DNA of 35,141 nucleotides from Alphaproteobacteria bacterium UBA6062. GTDB lineage: Bacteria > Pseudomonadota > Alphaproteobacteria > Sneathiellales > Sneathiellaceae. Position numbers and translations under genes: made by a program. Positions 1 through 7,148 of the stretch are shown piece by piece (position 1 is the first letter of the stretch; each line of letters begins with the position of its first letter). Location: assembly GCA_002428885.1 (NCBI GenBank), contig DIYE01000333.1, positions 554-35,694 on the forward strand, given 5' to 3'. The notes beneath the pieces are model-generated. The model worked only from the letters and a program-made list of their open reading frames with translations. It was not told the origin of the DNA and searched no databases.

Positions 1-693
1 TATGAGTGGAAATACGGCAAGCAGCTTCTTTATACCCAGATTCTGAAAGAGAAACTCGGTGATCTGCTGGAGGATGCACAAGGGCTGGACGCTTCCATGG
101 ACAAGCTTCATCAGTTCGGAGATCACTTTTTCTCAGAACAGTTTCTGGAAGCCCGCCCCCTGTTGCAGGCCCTGAAATCTGAAAACCAGACAGTCCTGCT
201 GATTGACGAAATCGATAAATCCGATCATGAATTCGAGGCTTATCTGCTGGAAATCCTGTCAGATTACCAGATTACAGTTCCGGAAATCGGTACGGTCAAA
301 GCCAGGACAAAGCCGGTGGTTTTCCTGACCAGTAACAACAGCCGCGAGATGGGCGATGCCCTCAAACGTCGGTGCCTGCATCTCTATATACCCTTCCCCG
401 ACAGCGACCGAGAGCGACAGATTATCAAGGCGCGTGTACCGGAACTTGATGAAAATCTCCGTAACCAGCTGGTGTCTTTCGTTCAGCAGCTGAGAACCCA
501 GGATCTGAAAAAGCTACCGGCTGTCAGCGAGACCATCGACTGGGCCCGGACGCTGATGCTGCTGCATTCCGATCAGCTTGATACGGACCTTGTCCGCAAT
601 ACCCTCAATATGCTTCTTAAATTTGAAGACGATATAGACAATATGGACAGTGAAATTCCTAAGATGGTTATTGAAGCCAAGAAAGCTCGGTAA
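1..693 (+). CDS. MoxR/CoxD-like AAA+ ATPase, 5'-truncated by window edge
   Basis: The reading frame is open from base 1 (first codons Y-E-W-K-Y-G-K), so the N-terminus and the Walker A loop lie outside the window. What remains shows a Walker B motif (VLLIDEIDK), a sensor-1 segment (VVFLTSNNSREM) and a following arginine pair (ALKRRC), then a helical lid. This is the layout of MoxR-family AAA+ ATPases, which act as chaperone-like remodelling ATPases, usually with a partner VWA protein. That partner follows after 6 bases, as in coxD-coxE pairs linked to maturation of molybdenum CO dehydrogenase-type enzymes. No such enzyme is visible here, so the client is unknown. An internal ATG at 97 could be mistaken for the start, but upstream codons continue the conserved domain. 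Confidence 0.9.
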   Translation, partial: YEWKYGKQLLYTQILKEKLGDLLEDAQGLDASMDKLHQFGDHFFSEQFLEARPLLQALKSENQTVLLIDEIDKSDHEFEAYLLEILSDYQITVPEIGTVKARTKPVVFLTSNNSREMGDALKRRCLHLYIPFPDSDRERQIIKARVPELDENLRNQLVSFVQQLRTQDLKKLPAVSETIDWARTLMLLHSDQLDTDLVRNTLNMLLKFEDDIDNMDSEIPKMVIEAKKAR

Positions 694-699
694 AATATC

Positions 700-2169
700 A
701 TGGATCGCCCGCTTGCCGAATTCGTCGATATGCTGCGTTATTCCGATGTTCCCGTCTCCATCGGCGAAGCGCTTGATGCCGGGCGGACGATCGAGCTGCT
801 GGGTTATGAAGATCGGGACCTTCTGAAAGCCGCCCTTTCCCAGGTTATGGCGAAGACCATTGACGAGATGGAGAGCTTTGACCGCTGTTTTGACGAGTTT
901 TTCACAAGTAATGTCAAACTTGATCTTGAGGATCAATCCTTAGGAGAAGAAGAAGCCAATGAGGATGACGATCCGTTTTCTGATGAGAATTCCTCTCTCG
1001 CAACACTGGAAGACATGGACAGCCCGCCCCCGACCGGCGGCAGTGGAGAAGGCAGCGGCGGCGGAACTGGAAGCTGTGACGTTGAAGACGGTGGGCAAGG
1101 CTCAGGCGACAGCGCCCCCCGCAGCCTGACGGACATGCTGGAGGAAGGAGACCGCACCGCCCTCACCATGGCCATGACAGAAGCCGCAGATCGGGCTAAT
1201 CTTTCAGGCATTGTTTTAATGACCCAGCGCGGCCTTTTCTCCAGACGCATCATGGAAGAAATGGGCCTTAGCGACGTCACCCAGGAAATTTCTCGCCGCC
1301 GAAGGGAAGGAGACGAGGAAGGTGCAGGCAATCTGTCCGGACGCCTGGATATCCTGTTTGATGCTGTTCGGGATATGGTGGAACGGCAACTTGCCCTCAC
1401 AGCCGATGGCAAAAGTACTCAATTTCGTCAGGATGTCCTGAAAAAGGTCAAACTTTCCAATGTTGAAAACCGGGATTTCCGACTAATGCGGGAGATGGTC
1501 AGGCGTATGGCCAAGCGCCTGACAGATATGAATTCCAGGGTAAAAAAAGTGAAGAACAGAGGCCATCTGGACATCCGCAAAACCATGCGCCGTAATGTGG
1601 CCTATGACGGTATTCTGTTCGAAACTCACTGGAAGCAAAAGGAAAAGGACCGTCCTAAGGTTCTCGCCGTCTGTGATGTCAGCGGCTCTGTCGCGTCCGT
1701 CGCCCGCTTCCTGCTTTTATTCCTCTACAGCATGAACGAGGTTCTGCCGAAAGTCCGGTCCTTCGCCTTTTCAGGCACCCTTGGTGAAATTACCGACCTC
1801 TTTGACCGGTACGGACCGGAAGAAGCTGTCCCGGAGGCCATTGAACAGTTCGGAGGCCGCTCCACGGACTATGGCCGGGCTATGGAGGATTTCAAGGATC
1901 TGGTCTTTGACGAGATCGATAATCGTACAACAGTGATTATCCTGGGGGATGGCCGCTCTAATGGCGCCGATCCCCGCACCGATATCCTGAAAGACATCAA
2001 GACACGGGCCAAACGGGTTATCTGGCTAAATCCGGAACGCAAATCAGTCTGGGGAACCGGAGATTCCGAAATGCTGAAGATTGCACCTTACTGCACCAAG
2101 GCTGAGGTCTGTAACTCCCTTAACAAACTGGAACTGGTGATCCGGGATCTACTAAAAACCTCTTCATAA
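700..2169 (+). CDS. CoxE-like VWA domain protein
   Basis: A 489-residue protein and the partner of the preceding MoxR-like ATPase. The N-terminal ~90 residues are helical. They are followed by an acidic and glycine/serine-rich low-complexity linker at about residues 80-145 (GGSGEGSGGGTGS), and the C-terminal half is a von Willebrand A domain. The metal-ion-dependent adhesion site is present as DVSGS near residue 326, with further acidic residues in GDGRSNGADPRTD. CoxE-family proteins bind targets through this domain while the MoxR ATPase supplies energy. It starts 6 bases after the ATPase stop, so the two are surely co-transcribed. The linker is unusually long and disordered-looking. The family assignment is firm but the substrate is not known. 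Confidence 0.9.
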   Translation: MDRPLAEFVDMLRYSDVPVSIGEALDAGRTIELLGYEDRDLLKAALSQVMAKTIDEMESFDRCFDEFFTSNVKLDLEDQSLGEEEANEDDDPFSDENSSLATLEDMDSPPPTGGSGEGSGGGTGSCDVEDGGQGSGDSAPRSLTDMLEEGDRTALTMAMTEAADRANLSGIVLMTQRGLFSRRIMEEMGLSDVTQEISRRRREGDEEGAGNLSGRLDILFDAVRDMVERQLALTADGKSTQFRQDVLKKVKLSNVENRDFRLMREMVRRMAKRLTDMNSRVKKVKNRGHLDIRKTMRRNVAYDGILFETHWKQKEKDRPKVLAVCDVSGSVASVARFLLLFLYSMNEVLPKVRSFAFSGTLGEITDLFDRYGPEEAVPEAIEQFGGRSTDYGRAMEDFKDLVFDEIDNRTTVIILGDGRSNGADPRTDILKDIKTRAKRVIWLNPERKSVWGTGDSEMLKIAPYCTKAEVCNSLNKLELVIRDLLKTSS

Positions 2170-2296
2170 GCGCGCGCCGTCAGACACTTTCTTTTCCATC
2201 AGATGAAAGCAGCAAATGTTATTTCCCCTATTTATTTCTGTGGCTCAATGCTAACAAGCAAAGGGGCGGCGTTCACTTTCGACAGGAATACCTAGC

Positions 2297-3124
2297 GTGT
2301 TTAACGGTATCGAATTTTCTCTTCTGGCCGGGCTTATTTTGGCTCTGGCTGCAACAGGTGTTTTTGCGGGTATTCTGGCGGGCTTACTGGGTGTAGGGGG
2401 TGGTATTGTCATTGTCCCGGTTTTGTTTCATTTGCTGCAGTTTTTTGACGTGGGCCCCGAGATACGGATGCATGTAGCCGTGGGAACCTCGCTGGCCACC
2501 ATTATTCTCACCTCCATTTCCTCTGCCTGGTCCCATAACAAGAAGGGGGCGATTGACTGGTCACTCCTGAAACGCTGGGGGCCGGCAATCCTGCTGGGTG
2601 TCATCGGCGGGACCTGGGCTGCCGGCATTTCGAATGCTTCACTTCTAACCGGCGTTTTTGCAGTGCTTGCCCTGGCGGTCGCCGCTAATATGGCGTTTCG
2701 CCCGGAGAACACCTATCTAGCCGAAAACCTTCCGGGCAGTCCTTTCAAAGAGCTGATCGGCGTCTTTATCGGTTGGTTTTCCGCCATGATGGGGATCGGC
2801 GGCGGTACCTTTACCGTCCCCATCCTAACCTTATTCCAATACCCCATCCGAAAAGCGGTCGGTACAGCTTCAGCAATCGGTTTGATTATTGCCATCCCGG
2901 GCACCATGGGCTTCCTGATCTCGGGCTTTTCTGTTCCGGATCTGCCACCTGGTAATCTGGGCTATGTCAATATCCTCGGCTTTTTTGTGATTGTCCCCAT
3001 GACAATCCTGTTTGCACCGCTTGGCGCACATCTTGCCCATACCATCAATACCGGTCGCCTTAAGAAGCTGTTCGCCCTGTTTTTGTTCCTGACATCAATC
3101 CGGATGTTCTATGATCTGATCTGA
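2297..3124 (+). CDS. TauE/SafE family membrane exporter
   Basis: A 275-residue integral membrane protein with about eight hydrophobic segments in two homologous halves. Each half contains the family signature: GLLGVGGGIVIVPVL near residue 30 and AMMGIGGGTFTVPIL near residue 165. TauE/SafE (DUF81) proteins are thought to move sulfur-containing anions such as sulfite, sulfoacetate or thiosulfate across the inner membrane, but most members have no tested substrate. The start is a GTG with an AGGAA ribosome-binding sequence about 8 bases upstream. No ATG in the first 50 residues would keep the first transmembrane helix. It lies 127 bases after the VWA gene, so it may have its own promoter. No sulfur-metabolism gene is adjacent. 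Confidence 0.9.
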   Translation: MFNGIEFSLLAGLILALAATGVFAGILAGLLGVGGGIVIVPVLFHLLQFFDVGPEIRMHVAVGTSLATIILTSISSAWSHNKKGAIDWSLLKRWGPAILLGVIGGTWAAGISNASLLTGVFAVLALAVAANMAFRPENTYLAENLPGSPFKELIGVFIGWFSAMMGIGGGTFTVPILTLFQYPIRKAVGTASAIGLIIAIPGTMGFLISGFSVPDLPPGNLGYVNILGFFVIVPMTILFAPLGAHLAHTINTGRLKKLFALFLFLTSIRMFYDLI

Positions 3125-3167
3125 CATTCAGGAACTAGAGCATATTTTACTCAGGTTGACCCATTTG

Positions 3168-4073
3168 ATGGACTATCCCGAAAAACTTGCGGCATCCCTT
3201 CCCTATCTGGCCAGCGATCTTGAATGGGTCATTCGCTCTCCTTTTCTACTGCATGAAAAGCCGGAACCGGATCTTGCAAGGCTCCCGCAAAGCCAGCAAC
3301 TGATTGAAGATATCAGAAGAGATCCCGGCCCCCTAGCCGATTACCTTCTGCAGGTCCGGCGCCATACCCTTGGAACTTATTTTGAATATCTTGTTTATTT
3401 CTGGCTGGACAATCTTGAGGGCGTGCATCTGCATGGAACCAATATCCAGCTTAGAGAAAACAAACAGACCCTTGGAGAACTTGATCTGCTCTTTAGGTAT
3501 CAGGGAAAGGATTATCACTGGGAGCTTGCTGTTAAATTCTATGCGCTTGCTGGTGATGGTACGAATACCGGTCACTGGTTCGGACCACTAAAGAAAGACA
3601 CGCTTAAAAGGAAGCTGGACCGTTTGTTCACTCACCAGCTCCCCATCCTGAAAACTCCAGCCGGACGACAGCATTTGAAGAGCCTCGAGCTAACTTCTGT
3701 AAAGTCATATCCGTTCCTCAAAGGCATGCTGTTTACCCACGCCTATAACCAGCGCACTGTTATCGACTATCCGGTTATTATCAACGAACATTGTACCAAA
3801 GGCCTCTGGCTTGAACGATCTGAGCTGTATCGCCTGCCCAGATTGCCCAAGTTGATGATATCCCGTCGGCCCAAAGCGCGCTGGTTTAGCGGATTACCGG
3901 AAACTGAGTGGCACAAAGCACATTCTTTCAAAGAGTTATATGATTTTACTGATAAAGAACTGGAATCAGGAAGTATTCCTGTCCAGATCTCTCTCGGTCA
4001 TAAAAAAGACGATGCTGTGACGGAAACAACCCGCCTGTTTATCATGCCTGATGGCTGGAGGTCTTCGCCTTAG
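3168..4073 (+). CDS. DUF1853 family protein
   Basis: A soluble protein of 301 residues recognised as DUF1853 from its length and from the conserved blocks TLGTYFEYLVYFWL, GELDLLF, YHWELAVKFY and FKGMLF. The pair GELDLLF...ELAVKF has the spacing seen in PD-(D/E)XK nuclease-like folds (acidic residue, beta hairpin, then E and K), which suggests a nucleic-acid-related role; that is inference. The frame can be read from a TTG at 3156, but the Shine-Dalgarno-like AGG directly abuts that codon, so the ATG at 3168 is preferred. It follows the TauE gene by about 40 bases and ends convergent with, and overlapping by 4 bases, the EamA gene. Confidence 0.8.
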   Translation: MDYPEKLAASLPYLASDLEWVIRSPFLLHEKPEPDLARLPQSQQLIEDIRRDPGPLADYLLQVRRHTLGTYFEYLVYFWLDNLEGVHLHGTNIQLRENKQTLGELDLLFRYQGKDYHWELAVKFYALAGDGTNTGHWFGPLKKDTLKRKLDRLFTHQLPILKTPAGRQHLKSLELTSVKSYPFLKGMLFTHAYNQRTVIDYPVIINEHCTKGLWLERSELYRLPRLPKLMISRRPKARWFSGLPETEWHKAHSFKELYDFTDKELESGSIPVQISLGHKKDDAVTETTRLFIMPDGWRSSP

Positions 4074-4084
4074 GAAGAGCGACC
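4060..4084. terminator. Hairpin across convergent stop codons
   Basis: GGTCTTC (4060-4066) pairs with GAAGA plus GACC (4074-4078, 4081-4084), leaving a two-base bulge. The loop contains both stop codons of the DUF1853 and EamA genes. There is no T-tract, so this would be at most a weak or factor-dependent bidirectional terminator. Confidence 0.35.
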
Positions 4085-4969
4085 AAACAGATTGATCATG
4101 GCAACCCCACAAACGGCAGCAACCAGTCCAGCCCCCATCACCGGTGTCACCGTTTCACCTAACACCAGAACACCCAGCAAAACGCCAATTCCCACCCTGA
4201 GATAAGCCTGACTCGCAACTCCTAGTGACCCCAGCGTATTCACGAGCCGAAAATAGAGCAAAAGTGCAATACCGGTACAGAAGATGGAGAGAACGAGGGT
4301 TGCCAGGATAGACAAGCCGGATGGATTTAAGGTCCAGGGTTGGTCAATCACCAGACTGACCGGCAGCAGGCAAACCGCAGCACCGATCATTGTGCAGGCA
4401 GCCGTTACGGTGGAAGGCAGATGAGCGAACCGTTTCCCGTGGATCGCCGCACAGGCATAAAGAACGGCTCCGCCGACCACAGCAATCTGCGCAAAAACCT
4501 GTTGTCCGAAACCATCAAGGGCGTCCGCCCCGACAATCAGAACAACGCCCCCCAGTCCAAGGCCAGCGCCAATCAGTTTATAAAGATTCAACGCTTCGTG
4601 ACGGGTGAAAAGCAGGGTGATAAAGAAAACAAAAATCGGGGATGTAGAGTTGAGAACAGTCGCCAGGCTGCTATCCACATATTGCTGACCCCAGGCAAGC
4701 AATGTCCAGGCGCCGGACGCCGTCAGGAAAGACTGAAGCATCAGCAGGCGCCAGCTCTTCCCGTCCGTCGGCAAACGCTCTCGCCGGACATATATTACAG
4801 CCAGCAGAAAAAGCGCGGCAATACTGACACGTGCGGCAATAAGGGTTACCGGCGGAATGGTTTCAACCGCGACCTTCAGCAATAGGTAGGAAGACCCCCA
4901 GAGGGTCGCCAGCAAGACCAGCAACCCGAGTTCAAAAGGACGGGAATGAGCGGCTATATCACGGCTCAT
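4070..4969 (-). CDS. EamA/DMT-superfamily transporter
   Basis: A 299-residue inner-membrane protein with about ten hydrophobic helices in two EamA repeats. The first repeat carries LATLWGSSYLLLKVAVETIPP near the N-terminus, and the second half includes GIALLLYFRLVNTLGSLGVA and a typical GVLLGVLVLGE segment. Family members export amino acids, nucleobases or other small metabolites. Its ATG overlaps the stop of the ABM-fold gene by 4 bases (ATGA), so it is the last gene of a three-gene operon read leftward from 5639. The substrate cannot be read from sequence; the neighbouring ABM and NIPSNAP proteins give no clear pathway. Confidence 0.9.
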   Translation of the reverse strand: MSRDIAAHSRPFELGLLVLLATLWGSSYLLLKVAVETIPPVTLIAARVSIAALFLLAVIYVRRERLPTDGKSWRLLMLQSFLTASGAWTLLAWGQQYVDSSLATVLNSTSPIFVFFITLLFTRHEALNLYKLIGAGLGLGGVVLIVGADALDGFGQQVFAQIAVVGGAVLYACAAIHGKRFAHLPSTVTAACTMIGAAVCLLPVSLVIDQPWTLNPSGLSILATLVLSIFCTGIALLLYFRLVNTLGSLGVASQAYLRVGIGVLLGVLVLGETVTPVMGAGLVAAVCGVAMINLFGRSS

Positions 4970-5313
4970 TGATCATGTCTCTGCAGACTGTCTTCCGGTG
5001 CCTGCTCCCGGTTACTCATCCCATAATCCCGGATAACACTGGCAATCCTCAGCCGGTAGTCGTTGAAATACCTGTTTCTCCCCATCTCCTGCGCGGCCCG
5101 ATGCGCTTCCAGATTGCGCCAGGCCTCAAGAGCGGTCTCGTCTTCGAAGAAGGATAACGACAGGATCTTGTCCGGATTTACAAGGCTCTGAAACCGTTCG
5201 ATAGAAATAAAGCCATCGATCTCTTCCAGAAAGGGGCGGATGTGAGCGGCAGTATCAAAATAGGCGTCCCGGTGTTCATCATGCGGTTCAACTTCGAAAA
5301 TAACGGCAATCAT
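4966..5313 (-). CDS. ABM-fold (antibiotic biosynthesis monooxygenase-like) protein
   Basis: A 115-residue protein with the small alpha+beta ferredoxin-like ABM pattern. It opens with a strand (MIAVIFEVEP), has a helix around FDTAAHIRPFL, then the family-typical strand GFISIERFQS, SLSFFEDETALEAWRN and a C-terminal strand (DYRLRIASVIRDY). Members include cofactor-free monooxygenases, heme-degrading enzymes and many uncharacterised proteins. The heme-ligand Asn/His pattern of IsdG-type enzymes is not obvious. The gene overlaps both flanking genes by 4 bases, so the three are translationally coupled. The fold call is good and the activity is unknown. Confidence 0.8.
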   Translation of the reverse strand: MIAVIFEVEPHDEHRDAYFDTAAHIRPFLEEIDGFISIERFQSLVNPDKILSLSFFEDETALEAWRNLEAHRAAQEMGRNRYFNDYRLRIASVIRDYGMSNREQAPEDSLQRHDQ

Positions 5314-5639
5314 TTTATTCTTCTAGCTCCATGCGGTGCAGACGCCAGTTTCAGAAAAGTCCGATCTTCTCTTAAGAGAAACTTCTCCTTCCTGGCGAAT
5401 TCATAATTTTCGCGCCCCAGGGGATCTTCCGACAATCGTGCCCGATATGCCTCATACTCCGCAAGGCTTTCGATTGAATAAACACCATATGCCAGTGTTG
5501 ATGAGCCTTCATGAGGCGCAAAGTAGCCAATGAGATCGGCACCGCAACGGGGAATGGCCTTCCCCCAGTTTCGGGCATATTGCTCAAACTGTTCTTTTTT
5601 ATTCGGGTCGATCTGATAACGGATAAAGCAGGTAATCAT
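5310..5639 (-). CDS. NIPSNAP family protein
   Basis: A 109-residue protein of NIPSNAP/ABM-like dimeric alpha-beta barrel type. It shows ITCFIRYQIDPNKKEQFEQYARNW at the start, GADLIGYFAPHEGSSTLAYGVYS in the middle and FLLREDRTFL near the end. Proteins of this kind are often found beside LysE or EamA transporters and ArsR regulators, and their role is unknown. The frame is open further upstream to 5789, but the ATG at 5639 has a strong GAGGAG ribosome-binding site 5 bases away. The longer form would also run into the divergent LysE start, so the short form is chosen. It is the first gene of the leftward three-gene operon. Confidence 0.85.
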   Translation of the reverse strand: MITCFIRYQIDPNKKEQFEQYARNWGKAIPRCGADLIGYFAPHEGSSTLAYGVYSIESLAEYEAYRARLSEDPLGRENYEFARKEKFLLREDRTFLKLASAPHGARRIK

Positions 5640-5693
5640 GGGTTTCTCCTCGTTTGATACCCCTCCTTTTTGCATGTTGTTCGCCGGCAATGC

Positions 5694-5709
5694 TTCGATT
5701 ACCATCGAA
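5694..5709. promoter_or_regulatory. 6-4-6 dyad in divergent promoter region
   Basis: TTCGAT-TACC-ATCGAA is a perfect inverted repeat in the 141-bp gap between the NIPSNAP operon (leftward) and the LysE-ArsR operon (rightward). Its position suits an operator controlling both directions. The ArsR-type regulator encoded at 6443 is the obvious candidate ligand, by inference only. Confidence 0.45.
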
Positions 5710-5780
5710 CTATCAGTGTTTTTTCGTGACAAGCTGACCGGCAAACCGGAAAGTGTCCGGGAAAACAGAGGAACAGAAAT

Positions 5781-6419
5781 ATGGAACAAATCAGTCTTTA
5801 CCTTCCCGGTATTTTGCTGGCATACAGCGCTTTTGCCATCGGAATGTTCAGCCCCGGCCCTAATATCCTGTCGGTCATCGGTACGTCCATGGGAACAGGA
5901 CGAAAAGCCGGAAAATCGCTGGCGCTTGGTATTGCCTGTGGCTCCTTTCTGTGGGGGTTTCTGTCCTGGGCCGGTCTGGCTTCTCTTTTGCTGCTCTATG
6001 CCTCTTTGATGACGGCTATCAAGATTGCGGGGGCGGCTTATCTGCTTTGGCTGGCTTTCAAAGCGTTTAGATCCGCAGCTCAGGCGAAAGAACCCATGGT
6101 TAAGAACCTGGATTTAGCCGGGACTACCTTCAGCTATTTCCGGCAGGGTCTCCTGATCCAGATGACCAATCCGAAAGCGGCGCTGACCTGGATTGCCATC
6201 GTGTCGCTCGGCATCGAAGCGCATTCTCCATTCTGGGTCGGTTTCATGATCGTCGCGGGGACCAGCCTGATGTCGGTTATTGGCCACCTCACCTATGCTA
6301 TCGCCTTTTCAACCCGCCCTGTGGTGTCCTTTTATCTGAAGGCCCGTCGCTGGATTGAGGCCGGTTTGGGCATGTTCTTCTGCTTCGCGAGTTACAAATT
6401 GCTGACCAGTAAAAGTTAG
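5781..6419 (+). CDS. LysE family amino-acid exporter
   Basis: A 212-residue membrane protein with about six hydrophobic helices. It carries the LysE/RhtB signature near the N-terminus (SPGPNILSVIGTSMGTGRKAG at about 28-48) and the conserved NPKAALTW segment near residue 130. Family members export amino acids or related metabolites using the proton gradient. The ATG at 5781 has an AGAGGA ribosome-binding site 7 bases upstream. An ArsR-type regulator gene follows by 23 bases, a frequent arrangement in which the regulator controls the exporter. The substrate is not predictable. Confidence 0.92.
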   Translation: MEQISLYLPGILLAYSAFAIGMFSPGPNILSVIGTSMGTGRKAGKSLALGIACGSFLWGFLSWAGLASLLLLYASLMTAIKIAGAAYLLWLAFKAFRSAAQAKEPMVKNLDLAGTTFSYFRQGLLIQMTNPKAALTWIAIVSLGIEAHSPFWVGFMIVAGTSLMSVIGHLTYAIAFSTRPVVSFYLKARRWIEAGLGMFFCFASYKLLTSKS

Positions 6420-6442
6420 ACTCAAAACGGGCCGGGAGGAAA

Positions 6443-7147
6443 ATGATGAAAGAAGGACCGGATATTACACGTTTGGGATCTCTGATCGGAGATCCGGCCC
6501 GCTCCAACATGCTCACCGCTTTACTCAGCGGTAAGGCCCTCACCGCCACAGAACTGGCTTCGGAAGCAGGGATCACTCCGCAAACAGCCAGCACACATCT
6601 AAAGCAGTTGGAAGAAGGGCATCTTCTCAGACAAAGAAAACAGGGCCGTCATCGCTACTTCTCGCTGGCCGATGATGATGTCGGCAGCCTGCTGGAAAGC
6701 ATGCTCGGATTTGCTGCGAAGAAGGGTTATATGCGACTTCGTACCGGCCCCAAAGACCCGGCTCTCAGAAAAGCCAGAGTTTGCTATAACCATCTGGCTG
6801 GCGAACTGGCCGTTCATCTCTTCGATAGTCTAAAGTCTCGCCATATGATTATCGGTGATCCCGACGCATTGGGTCTGACGGAAACCGGCACAGCTTTCCT
6901 GAGCTCCTTTGGGATCGATATAACCAGACTGCAAACTGAACGGCGTCCCTTGTGCCGCAGTTGTCTGGACTGGAGTATGCGTCGCAGTCATATGGCCGGG
7001 AGCCTCGGCGTTGCGATCCTCAATCGGATTTATGATCTGAACTGGGCTAAACGGGAAGAAGGCAGCCGCATTGTTCATTTCAGCAATAAGGGAGAGGCCG
7101 CTCTCCTCAAGCACTTTCCCATAGGACCCAAGAGCCAGGGCTCGTGA
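6443..7147 (+). CDS. ArsR-type winged-helix transcriptional regulator
   Basis: A 234-residue DNA-binding protein. Residues 10-80 form the ArsR winged helix, with IGDPARSNMLTALL, the recognition segment TPQTASTHLKQLEEGHLL and the wing RQGRHRYFSL-like stretch. The C-terminal ~140 residues are an extension found in a subgroup of long ArsR proteins, with a hallmark CRSCLDWSMRRSHMAGSLGVA block near residues 172-192. The CxxC there could bind a metal or sense redox state (inference). A strong GGGAGG ribosome-binding site precedes the ATG at 6443. Probably co-transcribed with the LysE exporter and acting on the divergent region at 5640-5780. It converges with tadG, with one base between the two stop codons. 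Confidence 0.88.
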   Translation: MMKEGPDITRLGSLIGDPARSNMLTALLSGKALTATELASEAGITPQTASTHLKQLEEGHLLRQRKQGRHRYFSLADDDVGSLLESMLGFAAKKGYMRLRTGPKDPALRKARVCYNHLAGELAVHLFDSLKSRHMIIGDPDALGLTETGTAFLSSFGIDITRLQTERRPLCRSCLDWSMRRSHMAGSLGVAILNRIYDLNWAKREEGSRIVHFSNKGEAALLKHFPIGPKSQGS

Positions 7148-7148
7148 T

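Noticed and set aside
933..1412. Long minus-strand open frame opposite the CoxE-like gene
   Set aside because: It is Ser/Pro/Arg-rich, has no recognisable domain, and lies antisense to the low-complexity region of a well-supported gene.
4340..4885. 181-codon plus-strand frame opposite the EamA gene
   Set aside because: Composition is typical of an antisense shadow, with no domain and no ribosome-binding site.
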